Assembly: GCF_000003815.2 (NCBI RefSeq)
Contig: NC_049980.1
Location: 11,104,299 to 11,168,298, forward strand
DNA from: Branchiostoma floridae
Taxonomy: Eukaryota; Chordata; Leptocardii; Amphioxiformes; Branchiostomatidae
Direction: 5' to 3'
DNA: 64,000 nucleotides
Part shown: one piece after another, positions 46,619 through 60,300 of the stretch
Layout of the letters: each line of letters starts with the position of its first letter
Numbering within the stretch: position 1 is the first letter of the stretch
Notes under the pieces: generated by a model
The model's database searches: none
Seen by the model: the letters and a program-made list of their open reading frames with translations, nothing else
What the model was told of the DNA's origin: nothing
Translations under genes and position numbers: made by a program

Positions 46619-48344
46619 AAATGTTAGATAGAAATGCAATCCCCAGAGCAATGGCAGCATTAGCACAGAATGGCATGCGGGTTCCACGTTATGTGCTTAA
46701 CGATGGACTTTCCTCTCCCCAGAAAAAAGTAAGCGAAAGAGAACAAATAGATTCATCTTTTTTTAACTTGGGTAAGTGGAATATGAAACTTCTGCGGGGG
46801 AATATGTAAAACTTCTGGGAGTGGAATATGAACCTGTCTGTTGTACATTTAATTTGGTACATTTGGAACCCATCAACCATCAATGTACACGTATACTCAT
46901 GTATAGGTCATGTATTTCTTAAGCACCCTAGTTGTGTAATTTATTATGAATATGGAATTTGTGAAATTTATCATTTCTTTGAAGACGATGACATTATTTA
47001 TGACTATGTTAAATACGACAGAAATATGACGTTAATTAGCGTATTAGTGACATTACTAAATTATGAATGTATAACGACAAGCTATGATAAGATAGAACTT
47101 TGTGATATGCCAATACCTTAGCCAGAACTGCATACTACGTACGCAATGCTCTGATACAATTGTAACATCATTTAACACAAGGTTTTAAGAAATAATATCA
47201 AATACATAATTAGCATTTAATTCAGTATTCACAATGAATATCATTACTTTGCCTTCTTCAGTTTACATTTGTCACAGGAGTCTTATAACACTACGAATCT
47301 ACTGAAATCACTTTACTTATTGGAATTCATTCAATTTACAATAAAAAGCATTAAAAACAAATCAAACACCCATAGCTATGTGCGACATCCTTGGTCTATT
47401 TGGGAAAAACTAAAAGGTGTATATATACATACTTTGTTCACACTATTCTCTTAAAACGTGAATAGCATGAAGCAATACATTGTGTGACAAATATGGGACA
47501 CCAAGAGAACTATGGACAGCCATCTGATTAAAACCCTCCAGCTATTTTTCGTTATGGCGTTCTGCCCCCCCCCCCTAGGAGACCCTCCAAAATCAAACTA
47601 TTGATGACTGAAAATTACTGAAATTGCGATGGCTATTCTGATAGTTCTAATTAAGGTATGAAATAAAGTTTTATATTCCCATATCTATTGTGTTCTTAGG
47701 TTTTACTGACAAAAATTTGAAGATGAAGTATTGAAATTAAAAGGGTGTTACAGGGGGTTACCAGAACCAATGAAAACACAATTTTTGACTCTCTACATTT
47801 CTGTGATCTTTAAGGGGCTTGTTCTCCGACACCCAGCAATTTAAATGAATGGTTTTACCTTTACTAGATAAAGGAATGTGTACTAATTGAAAATCAAACA
47901 TTGTCTAATTGGGCCATGCATACCATGAGCCGTGAGCGGGGGGTCTTTATGGGGATTTTCCAGGTTTTGACGATGTCAAAACAGGTAATAACTGCTCACT
48001 ACGGGGTAACGAACAAATTTTTGGTGTCATTGTGTAGAAACACTGCTTAGTTGTCAAAAACGCTCCAGCTAATTGCAAGTGTTTAATGGGGCTCTGTATG
48101 GGGGATATAAGGCTACTTGAAAATGAATTCTGCTGGTTTTACCCACTTCTGTTGCTCTGTAAGTGCTCAATATGGGTTAAGTTATGTCATTTATTGGTTT
48201 CTCTGTCTAGGAACAATTCTTAATTGTCAAGAAAGATAGTTACTGCTTTTCAATCTGGGCTCTGTATGGGGGATATAAGGATATGTGAAATAAAATTAAG
48301 CTCCTTGCTCAGTGCCTAGTTATGGGCTCAAATGTTGGGCTGCG
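46619..48344. other. Convergent 3' flanks
   Basis: About 1.7 kb between the stop codons of the plus-strand receptor gene and the minus-strand transporter gene. It should contain both 3' UTRs. A plausible plus-strand AATAAA occurs near 47662. At 48050-48275 a unit containing GGGCTCTGTATGGGGGATAT is present twice about 170 bases apart. A C-run occurs at about 47567. No exon seen. Confidence 0.45.
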
Positions 48345-51300
48345 TTACTTGTCATTGTTCGGTTGTGTGACATTCAAGTCTAACAGTTTCATTAATTCAA
48401 CGTGTCTGTCTTTCCTCCGACGGACTAGCGCCTGCCATATAGCGACAGAAAATGTTCCTATGAAAATACATGTCAGACCAAAGCCATCAAAGATAGTCGG
48501 TACAAAGCCGAGCAGTGCCCACTGCAGTCCATAGGCAGAGAACGCATTGGACTGTAGCAGTGCAGTTACAGCATTGATCTCCACAAGCTTCAGGCCAGCG
48601 TACCTCAGCACGATTCCTGTACCACGACTTGCACAGTTTGCAAACAAGACTGCGGCAGCAGTCGGCTCCAGGTACCATGTTTCACTCGTAAAAATCGTTG
48701 TTAGCCCTGACACAACTGTGGCTATGCCGTAAGTGTATGTCAAAATCATCGTTTTCGAGGTGGATTCCATAAGCATTTTGACGTTAATGTTCAGCATGGC
48801 GTGCAACAATGCTGCACCGATGGCTAGCACAATTCCTAGAACAACGCCGTCGTTGTTGACCGTTGACGGGCTCTTGTTGATGGTGGCGCTATAACCCAGT
48901 AGTGAAACACCTGCTATACACCATAGACTGCCAAACATGGTCATACGTGTGGGCATCTGAAATCACAAAATATATGCTGAAAAGTTAAATGATAGATAAA
49001 GTACTGAATGTATGACACTTTTGTACTGAGGCTTGCATAAGAATATTAGAGGATTTCAAGAAGAAAAAAGACCCGTTTAATTTCTCAAACGCGGTTTTGC
49101 CCATCCTAATTGTATCGTCTTTTTCTATACAGACCTCTTTACATTTGTGTATAGTAGAAATACATTTTGTAATGTCCTAATGAAGCACAGAAACTGTGCC
49201 ATTCGTTCTTAGTCTCTGACATTTACCTCATTGTATGCAATCGACTTAAGACTGAACTTTTTTCAACAGGAAATGTACGTTTTGGCACAGAGGATGTTGA
49301 ATATCAATTGACTGTTTTATATGACTGGTTTATGTAGTACCCTAAGTCTATTGGCGACTTACCTCTTGAATGAAAATGCAGGAAAGAATCACGACGAAGA
49401 CGATCAAGCCAGGGCTGAGCACCATTTCTGCGTTGGCAGGAGGGGCGTACCGGTAAGCAGATATCTGGCAAAGGATTGCAAAGAAACGACCCACTCCATT
49501 CAAAATCAAGCGGATGACTTTTCCATGGTTATTGGGGAGCCGGAGGTTTGTCCTATGGCAGATGGCGACACACAGAACAGCGGAAACAAGCAGCAGATCG
49601 TTGAAGAAGTTGAGCTGATATGCTGTGTATCCCCGGTCTTGTACGTACCTTGACGTTGCAGGAACCAACCCTGCGAAAAGCCCGGATCCCAAGCAGGCTA
49701 CCACACCCCAATGATTCTGAGGCAAAAACATAGATCATTGTGAGATACTATATAGTCCATATGGCTTCTTGTTTAAGTACAACTTATGAAACTATGCAAT
49801 TGAAACAGTTGTATTTTATGTAAAGCCACATCGAGTTAATCTATACATCACATCAGGCTGCTCATTTTTATTTTCCCGATTTCTACAAAAACGAGAATTT
49901 TTGCCCTCTCCGTAGATTTTTAGTTAACATGACGAGAAAGTACCCAAATGTACTCTCCAAGCAGAGGTTAGTGGGGAAAATCGATTTTCACAACCAACCT
50001 CTGCTTGGAGAGTACCCAAATGGGCAAAATGATGTGTTGTAGCATGTTGCATCTACTTTTCGTCGGCTCCAGGAATCGTCAAAAAACCTTGAGAAAACTA
50101 GATATCCAGGATTCGTACTTCCGGTGCCGTCAATCATGGTGATTGACAGGACAGAAAACATTATTATGCACGCCCATGTTTCCATATATGGGTCGACCTC
50201 GTGAGACCTCGACAGACTCAAGTTGCGAGAGATTAAGGTAGCAGAACACAGTTTTCGGCCTATGGGGATTTCTATAGTTAAGGGCCTCAAGGTGACTGGC
50301 TTCGACTGAAACTGCAGCCGGCTCACGCTAGAAAGGCAGTTGCGTAATGGGGCGCATTTATACACAAAATAGAAAACTTTCACAATCCAAACCATGCAGT
50401 CTCAGAGTCGACACCTTCCGTGACCACGTAGCACAGGTTATATCTGGCTGCCCCTCAAATAAAGCTTTTTACCGCTCCTTCAACAAGTTTATCCGTACTA
50501 GTTTATGTACCCGCGTCATACAACCCGGGGTTCGCCCATTAATACTGTGTTCTGCTACCTTAAAACCCGGAAGTGATCGCTGCCCTCCCCATGATAGGAC
50601 GCCATCTGAATGATTTTAACAGGTTAATAGAATGTGACGCTGCACGAAAAACAACTTCAAACACGCCACACATATATAGTCATGCGACTGTTATTGTCTA
50701 TCGTTGTGGAAAACGGTTGCCTTTCAAGACATGCGTTCAGAGTATTGCGGGACACCCGCGGTGCATGATACCATTGCGGTGCGTACGTGACCCACAGTGA
50801 CCTCTTGCTCGCAAATTAAAAATGGCGGGAGAATTCCTTATTTTCGTCAGGCGTTCAGGTCGTTTTCTGGATATCCAGGAATCGTCCTCCTGTTCAGGCA
50901 GTTTTCTGCATATTTGGCCAAGGTATAACCAAGGTATGGCAAAGGTATAACCAAGGTATGGCCAAGGTCTGAACCAAGGTATGGCCAAGGTAAGACCAAG
51001 GTATGACCTAGGAATGACCAAGGTATGACCAAGGTATAGCCAAGGTATGACCAAGGTATGGCCAAGGTATGACCAAGGTATGACCAAAGTATGGCCAAGG
51101 TATGACCAAGATATGGCCAAGGTATGACCAAGCTATGGCCAAGGTATGGCCAAGGTATGACCAAGGTATGGCCAAGGTATGACCAAGGTATGGCCAATGT
51201 ACCGCCAATGTATGGCCAAGGTATGGCCAAGGTATGGCCAAGGTATGACCAAGGTATGACCAAGGTATGACCAAGGTATGACAAAGGTATGGCCAAGGTA

Positions 51301-54300
51301 TGACCAAGGTATGGCCAAGGTATGACCAACATATGGCCAATGTATGGCCAATGTATGGCCAATGCATGGCCAATGTATGGCCAATGTATGACCAAGGTAT
51401 GACCAAGGTATGGTCAAGGTATGACCAAGGTATGACCAAGGTATGGCCAAGGTATGGCCAAGCTATGGCCAAGGTATAACCAAGGTATGACCAAGGAATG
51501 AGCAACGTATGGCGAGATTTTGCCAAGGTATGGCCAAGGTATGGCCAAGGTATGAGCCAAGGTATGACCAAGGTATGACCAAGGTATGACCAAGGTATGG
51601 CCAAGGTATGGCCAAGGTATGACCAAGGTATGGCCTAGGTATGACCAAGGTATGACCAAGGTATGGCTAAGGTATGACCAAGGTATGGCGAAGGTATGAC
51701 CAAGGTATNNNNNNNNNNNNNNNNNNNNNNNNNNNNNNNNNNNNNNNNNNNNNNNNNNNNNNNNNNNNNNNNNNNNNNNNNNNNNNNNNNNNNNNNNNNN
51801 NNNNNNNNNNNNNNNNNNNNNNNNNNNNNNNNNNNNNNNNNNNNNNNNNNNNNNNNNNNNNNNNNNNNNNNNNNNNNNNNNNNNNNNNNNNNNNNNNNNN
51901 NNNNNNNNNNNNNNNNNNNNNNNNNNNNNNNNNNNNNNNCCAAGATTTGGCCAAGGTATGACCCAAGCTATGGCCAAGGTATGACCAAGGTATGACCAAG
52001 GTATGAACCAAGGTATGGCCAAGGTTTGACCAAGGTATGGCCAAGGTATGACCAAGGTATGACCAAGGTATGGCCAAGGTATGACCAAGGTAAATGGCCA
52101 TGGTATGACCAAGGTATGGCCAAGGTATGGACCAAGGTATGACCTAGGCATGACCAAGGTATGACCCAAGGTATGGCCAAGGTATGACCAAGGTATGACC
52201 AAGGTATGACCAAGGTATGGCCAAGGTATGGCCAAGGTATAACCAAGGTATTGGCCAAGGTATGACCAAGGTATGACCAAGGTATGACCAAGGTATGACC
52301 AAGGTATGACCAAAGGTATGGCCAAGGTATGGTATGAAGCAAGGTATGCCCAAGGTATGCCCAGATTTTGCCAAGGTATGGCCAAGCTATGGCCAAGGTA
52401 TAACCAAGGTATGACCAAGGTATAACCAAGGTATGGCCAGATTTTGCCAAGGTATGGCCAATGTATAAACAAGGTATGACCAAGGTATGACCAAGGTATG
52501 ACCAAGGTATGGCCAAGGTATGGCCAAGGTATGACCAAGGTATGGCCTAGGTATGACCAAGGTATGACCAAGGTATGGCCAAGGTATGACCAAGGTATGG
52601 CGAAGGTATGACCAAGGTATGACCAAGGTATGGCCAAGGTATGACCAAGGTATGACCAAGGAAGGACCAAGATATAACCAAGGTATGGCCAAGGTATGAC
52701 CAAGGTATGGCCAATGTACCGCCAATGTATGGCCAAGGTATGGCCAAGGTATGGCCAAGGTATGACCAAGGTATGACAAAGGTATGACCAAGGTATGACA
52801 AAGGTATGGCCAAGGTATGACCAAGGTATGGCCAAGGTATGACCAACATATGGCCAATGTATGGCCAATGTATGGCCAATGCATGGCCAATGTATGGCCA
52901 ATGTATGACCAAGGTATGACCAAGGTATGGTCAAGGCATGACCAAGGTATGGCCAGATTTTGCCAAGGTATGGCCAAGCTATGGCCAAGGTATAACCAAG
53001 GTATGACCAAGGAATGAGCAACGTATGGCGAGATTTTGCCAAGGTATGGCCAAGGTACTCGACACTGTTAGAGCACCTTCCCCCAACGTATGACAAAGGT
53101 ATGGCCAAGGTTTGGCCAAGTCATGACCAAGGTATGACCAAGGTATGACCAAGGTATGACCAAGGTATGACCAAGGTAAGGCCAAGGTATGACCAAGGTA
53201 TGGCCAAGGTATGACCAACGTATGACCAAGGTATGGCCAAGGTATGGCCAAGGTATGGCCAAGGTATGACCAAGGTATGGACAAGGTATGGACAAGGTAT
53301 GACCTAGGCATGGCCAAGGTATGACCAATGTATGACCAAGGTATGACGAAGGTATGACCAAGGTATGGCCAAGGTATGGTCAAGCTTTGGCCAAGGTATA
53401 ACGAAGGTATGGCAAAGGTATGACCAAGGTATGACCAAGGTATGACCAAGGTATGACCAAGGTATGACCAAGGTATGACCAAGGTATGACCAAAACATGG
53501 CCAAGGTATGACCAAGGTATGACCAAGGTATGATCGAGGTATGGCCAAGGTATGACCAAGGTATGACCAAGGAATGACCAAGGAATAGCCATGTATGACC
53601 AAGGTATGACCAAGGTATGGCCAAGGTATGACAAGGATATGACCATGGTATGACCAAGGTATGACCAAGGTATGGCCAAGGTATGACCAAGGTATAACAA
53701 GGTATGGCCAAGGTATGGCCAAGGTATGACCAAGGTATGACCAAGGTAAGGCCAAGGGATGACCAATGTATGACCAAGGTGTGACCAAAGTATGGCCATG
53801 GTGTGACCAAGGTATGGCCAAGGTATGACCAACGTATGACCAAGGTATGGCCAAGGTATGACCAAGGTATGGCCAAGGTATGACCAAGGTATGACCAAGG
53901 TATGGCCAATGTATGGCCAAGGCATGACCAAGGTATGACCCATGTATGTCCAAGGTATGGCCAAGGTATGGTCAAGGTATGACCAAGGTTATGACCTAGC
54001 TTTTGCCCAAGGTATTGGCCAAGCTATGGCCAAGGTATAACCAAGGTCATGAACAAGGAATGAGCCAAGGTATGGCCGAGGTTTGGCCAAGGTATGGCCA
54101 AGGTATGGCCAAGGTATGACCAAGGTATGACCAAGGTATGACCAAAGGTATGACCAAGGTATGACCAAGGTATGGCCAAGGTATGACCAAGGTATGACCA
54201 AGGTATGACCAAGGTATGGCCAAGGTATGACCAAGGTATGGCCAAGGTATGACCAAGGTATGACCAAGGTATGGCCAAGGTCATGACCAAGGTATGGCCA

Positions 54301-57300
54301 AGGTATGACCAAGGTATGACCAAGGTATGGCTAAGGTATGACCAAGGTATGGCGAAGGTATGGCGAAGGTATGACCAAGGTATGGCCAACGGTATGACCA
54401 AAGGTATGACCATGGAATGTCCAAGGTATGACCAAGGTATGGCCAAGGTATGACCAAGGTATGGCCAAGGTATGACCAAGGTATGACCAAGGTATGGCCA
54501 AGGTATGACCAAGGTATGGCCAAGGTATGACCAAGGTATGGCCAAGGTATGGCCAAGGTATGGCCAAGGTATGACCAAGGTATGACCAAGGTAAAGCCAA
54601 GGTATGACCAATGTATGACCAAGGTGTGACCAAGGTATGGCCATGGTGTGACCAAGGTATGGCCAAGGTATGACCAACGTATGGCCAAGGTATGGCCAAG
54701 GTATGACCAAGTATGACCAAGGTATGACCAAGGTATGAACAAGGTATGATTAAGGTATGACCAAGGTATGACCAAGGTGTTGCCAAGGTTTGACCAAGGT
54801 ATGGCCAAGGTATAACAAGGTATGGCCAAGGTATGGCCAAGGTATGACCAAGGTATGGTCAAGGCATAACAAGGTATGGCCAAGGTATGACCAAGGTATG
54901 GCAAAGGTATCACAAGTTATGGCCAAGGTGTGGCCAAGGTATGACCAAGGTATGGCTAAGGTATGACCAAGGTATGGTCAAGGTATGACCAAGGTATGAC
55001 CAAGGTATTACCAGGGCATGGCCAAGGTATGGCCAAGGTATGGCCAAGGTATGACCAAGGTATGACGAAGGTATGGCTATTAAAGGTATGGCTATGAGTG
55101 TGGCTAACGTTACACATCTTAGTTCTTCCGCGACCGGTATGGCCAAGGTATGACCAAGGTATAACAAGGTATGGCCAAGGTATGGCCAAGGTAAGACCAA
55201 GGTATGGCCAAGATATGACCAACGTATGGCCAAGGTATGAGCAAGGTATGACCAAGGTATGACCGAGGTATGGCCAAGGTATGACCAAGGTATGATTAAG
55301 GTATGACAAAGGTATGGCCAAGGTATGACCAACGTATGGCCAAGGTATGACCAACGTATGGCCAAGGTATGACCAAGGTATGGCCAAGGTATGGTCAAGG
55401 TATGACCTAGGTATGGCAAAGGTATGCCCAAGGTATGACCAAGGTATGACCAAGGTATGACCAAGTCATGACCAAGGTATGGCCAAGGTATGGCCAAGAT
55501 TTGGCCAAGGTATGACCAAGGTATGACCAAGGTATGACCAAGGTATGGCCAAAGTATGACCAAGGTATGACCAAGGTATGACCAGGTATGACCCAGGTAT
55601 GACCAAGGTATGACCCAGGTATGACCAAGGCATGACCAAGGTATGGCCAACGTATGGCCAAGGTATGGCCAAGGTATGATCAAGGTATGGCCAAGATATG
55701 ACCAAGGTATGACCAAGGCATGGCCAAGGTATAACCAAGGTATGACCAAGGTATGACCAAGGTATGGCCAAGGTATGACCAAAGTATGGCCAAGGTATGA
55801 CCAAGGTATGACCAAGGTATGACCAAGGTATGACCAAGGTATGACCAAGGTATGGCCAAGGTATGACCAAGGTATGGCCAAGGTATGACCAAGGTATGAC
55901 CAAGGTATGACCAAGGTATGACCAATGTATGGCCAAGGTATGGCCAAGGTATGGCCAGTGTATGACCAATGTATGACCAAGGTATGGCCAAGGAATGACC
56001 AACGTATGGCCTAGGTATAGCCAAGGTATGGCCAAGGTATCACCAAGGAATGGCCAAGGTATGGCAAAGGTATGGCAAAGGTATGACCAAGGTATGGCCA
56101 AGATATGACCAAGGTACCACCAAGGTATGGCCAAGGTATGGCCAAGGTATGGCCAAGGTATGACCAAGGTATGGCCAAGGTATGACCAAGGTATGACCAA
56201 GGTATGGCCAAGGTATAACCAAGGTATGACCAAGGTATGGCCAAGGTATGGCCAAGGTATGACCAAAGTATGGCCAAGGTATGACCAAGGTATGACAAAG
56301 GTATGACCAAGGTATGACCAAGGTATGACCAAGGTATGGCCAAGGTTTGACCAAGGTATGGCCAAGGTATGACCAAGGTATGACCAAGGTATGATTAAGG
56401 TGTAACCAATGTACGGCCAAGGTATGGCCAAGGTATGGCCAATGTATTACCAATGTATGACCAAAGTATGGCCAAGGTATGACCAACGTATGGCCTAGGT
56501 ATAGCCAAGGTATGGCCAAGGTATCACCAAGGAATGGCCAAGGTATGGCCAAGGCATGACAAACGTATGACCAAGGTATGGCCAAGGTATGACCAAGGTA
56601 TGACCAACGTATGACCAAGGTATGACCAAGGTATGACCAACGTATGGCCAAGCGATAGCCAAGGTATGGCCAAGGTATGGCAAAGGTATGACCAAGGTAT
56701 GGACAAGGTATGGACAAGGTATGACCTAGGTATGGCCAAGGTATGACCAATGTATGACCAAGGTATGACGAAGGTATGACCAAGGTATGGCTAAGGTATG
56801 GTCAAGCTTTGGCCAAGGTATAACGAAGGTATGGCAAAGGTATGACCAAGGTATGACCGGCGTATGACCAAGGTATGACCAAGGTATGACCAAGGTATGA
56901 GAAGGTATGACCAAAACATGGCCAAGGTATGACCAAGGTATGACCAAGGTATGATCGAGGTATGGCCAAGGTATGACCAAGGTATGACCAAGGAATGACC
57001 AAGGTAATGCCCATGGTATGACCAAGGTATGACCAAGGTATGGCCAAGGTATGACCAAGGATATGACCAAGGTATGACCAAAGTATGAGCAAGGTATGGC
57101 CAAGGTATGACCAAGTCATCAAGGTATGATCAACCGTATGTCTAAGGTATGGTAAAGGTATCACAAGTTATGGCCAAGGTGTGGCCAAGCTATGACCTAG
57201 GTATGGCTAAGGTATGACCAAGGTATGACCAAGGTATGACCAATGTATGACCAAGGTATGACCAAGGTTTGACGAAGGTATGGCCAAGGTATGACCAAGG

Positions 57301-60300
57301 TATGACCAAGGTATGACCAAGGTATGGCCAACTTATGATCAAGGTATGGCCAAGGTTTGGCCAAGGTATGACCAAGGTATGACCAAGGTATGGCCAAGGT
57401 ATGACCAAGGTATGACCAAGGTATGACCAAGGTATGACCAAGGTATAGCTATTATAGGTATGGCTATGAGTATGGCTAACGTTACACACCCCAGTTCTTC
57501 CGCGACCGGTATGGCCAAGGTATGGCCAAGGTATGGCCAAGGTATGACCAAGGTATGATCAAGGTATGACCAAGGTATGACTAAGATATGACCAAGGTAT
57601 GACCAAGGTGTGACCAAGGTATGGCCAAGGTATGGCCAAGGTATGACCAAGGTATGACCAAGGTATGGCTATGACTTTGGCTAACGGTGCACACCACATG
57701 TGCCTATCTACCTTCCCAGAATTCATCATTACACATCCAACAATACACACCCCAGATGGCTTACTGTGGCCCACAATCATATGGATTTCATATGTTACCT
57801 TTGAAAATATAGCATCTATTAACCCTCAAACCACCGTATGGGGTCAAAACTGACCCCAGGCGTATATCAATGTGTGCCATTATGACATTTCTGGTCGAAA
57901 ACAAATTTCCTTCAAGGAGTTTGTTTGTATATATGTTTTATAACTTCTCAAACGTTTTTACCGAGATTGGCTCATTGTTGATTAAGTTATCCTAGAAAGT
58001 TTATGCATGGTCCAGTGGGGTCAAAACTGACCCCAGCATTTTTTTAAACAAACTTTTGCGACCCATACCTAAACTACTTATCGTAGGACCATGAAATTTT
58101 CAGAGAATGATGTATATGTAAGCCAAAACGTTTGAAACAACTTTTGTGCCATTATCATGTTATATGACGACATTATGGCGTCATCTTGGTAATCTCGGAC
58201 GCCATCTTGGATTTTGACTGATGACGTCATCAAATTAGCATAAATAATGAATATTGAGTCATGAAATTTACGTTGAATTTCATAAGATGTGATAAACAAC
58301 TGTTATTTGCTAAGAAAACCTTAAAATTTAAATGTTTAATAAAAAATTAGAAAATTTCGTAATAAATATGTCTGTCAGAATTCCGTTGCCATGGCAACAT
58401 GAAAAATGATAAACATACTTTGTTCACTGAAAATGTTTGCTATCAACATTTTCTAAAAAGCTACTAAGTTTGGTGGCCCTAGCATAAGCCATTCAGGCGC
58501 TATACGGCATTGAAGTTGGTACATGCATCAAAAACCTCCTTCCCGGTCTGAATAGCGTTGGTGCAAAATGTGGTCCTCGTGATCTTTTGCATAAATTATG
58601 ATAAGGAGCCAGAAGTATTCTCACCTAATCATGTCAGACTGTCCCACATAGATTGATGAAACTATACATATATACAAATCACAAAAAGAGTCACACAAAA
58701 AACTGTATTTGTAAAAACGTTTTGGGGTCAGTTTTGACCCCATACGGTAATCTACGTCACAAAAAAGCTACGGTGGTTTGAGGGTTAAAATATTATCAGT
58801 AGATTTTTATTTTCTTTAATCATCAACAGACTCAATGGTCCACGAGATTGTCTGATTTTTGTTACATTTGTACACCACTTGATAAATTGTGTGATAAACA
58901 TTGATGCAATATTCATGTTAAAAATTGTGCCCAAACTTCACCAAACAGCAGTGTTTTTCTTAAAACACTATTGATTGATGATGTTATACTACTTGCGCAT
59001 CAGAAAAACACAAATGCACCAAAAAGCACTCATGGGAAAGTAAAGAAAATGATATTTGATATATTCTTTTTGTCAAAATATCATTTTCTTTACTTTTCCA
59101 TGGGTGCTTTTTGGTGCATTTGTGTTTTTCTGATTCACAAGTAGTATAACATCATCAATCAATGGTGATTTCAGAAAAACACTGCTGCTTGGTGAAGTTT
59201 TGGCACAATTTTTGACCTGAATATTGCATCAATGTTTATCACACAAATTATAAAGTTGTAGGAAAGTAACAAAAATCAAAACGTTCTCATGGACTAATTG
59301 AGTATGTTGACAATTCAAGAAGTTAAATTTTTACTGATAATTTTTTACTAGATGCTGTATTTTCAAAGGTAACATAAGAAATCCATATGATTGTGGGCCA
59401 CAGTAAGCCATTTGGGGCGTGTATTGTTGGATGTGTATTGATGCATTCTGGGAAGGTAGATAGACACTACTTGCGCGACCGGTATGACCAAGGTATGACC
59501 AAGGTATGACCAAGGTATGACCAAGGTATGACCAAGGTATGACCAGATATGACCAAGGTATGACCAAGGTATGGCCAAGGTATGACCAAGGTTTAGCCAA
59601 GGTATGGCCAAGGTATGGCCAAGGTATGACCAAGGTATAGCCAAGGTATGGCCAAGGTATGACCAAGGTATGACCAAGGTATGACCACAGTATGACCAAT
59701 GTATGGCCAAGGTATGACCAAGCTATGTCCAAGGTATGACCAAGGTATGACCAAGGTATGGCCAAGGTATGGCCAAGGTATGACCAAGGTATGACCAACG
59801 TATGGCCAAGGTATGACTAAGGTATACTGGATATCCAGGATGCGGCCAGGGGCTGCTTAAACCGTATCCTGGATATCCAGGAAGCGTCCTCCTGTTCAGG
59901 CCGTTTTCTGGATATCCAGGATGTGGACCGGGAAAAGGGACGCCATCTGGATGCTATTAACACGTAACTAGAATCTGTCGCTATACGGTAAACAACAGTG
60001 ACTTTATCCCATCTTGACTGCCATTTGTTAATTAATTACGCAAAAAGTATCTCCGGCCTGATACGTAAGTAACATCTAAACATTGAAGTAGCATTATCAA
60101 CATTCGTTAAGTTCTGTAACACCAGGAGCTGACAGAATAAATTCTACATAAACCTCTTGCGTGGAGGTACAAAGATGGCGGCCTTCTGACCACGAAAACA
60201 ACATGCAACATAGTCCCCGCCCTCGAAAACACGAAGCTCCACCCCCACGTACACGTTCTGCATAAACACCGTCGTCTATCCAGGAAACGTCCTGTTTGCG

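Larger units (their letters stand above)
50914..57672. repeat. 11-bp tandem array (unit CCAAGGTATGR), main block
   Basis: More than 550 near-identical 11-bp units (CCAAGGTATGA / CCAAGGTATGG), broken by a gap of unknown bases at 51709-51939 and by small variants. It lies in intron 1 of the transporter gene. Because 11 is not a multiple of 3 and the unit lacks stops on either strand, each frame cycles through an 11-residue repeat (minus strand LGHTLVIPWSY, plus strand TKVWPRYDQGM). This gives spurious open frames of up to 564 codons. Non-coding: no splice structure, all frames open, pure repeat. Confidence 0.95.

Noticed and set aside
51414-53108. A 564-codon minus-strand open frame and many similar long frames through 50.7-59.8 kb
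   Set aside because: They are translations of the stop-free 11-bp repeat, open in all frames, and partly run through unknown bases. No splice structure or domain.
50914-57672. CRISPR-like array
   Set aside because: Repeats are 11 bp, contiguous and without unique spacers, and the genome is animal.
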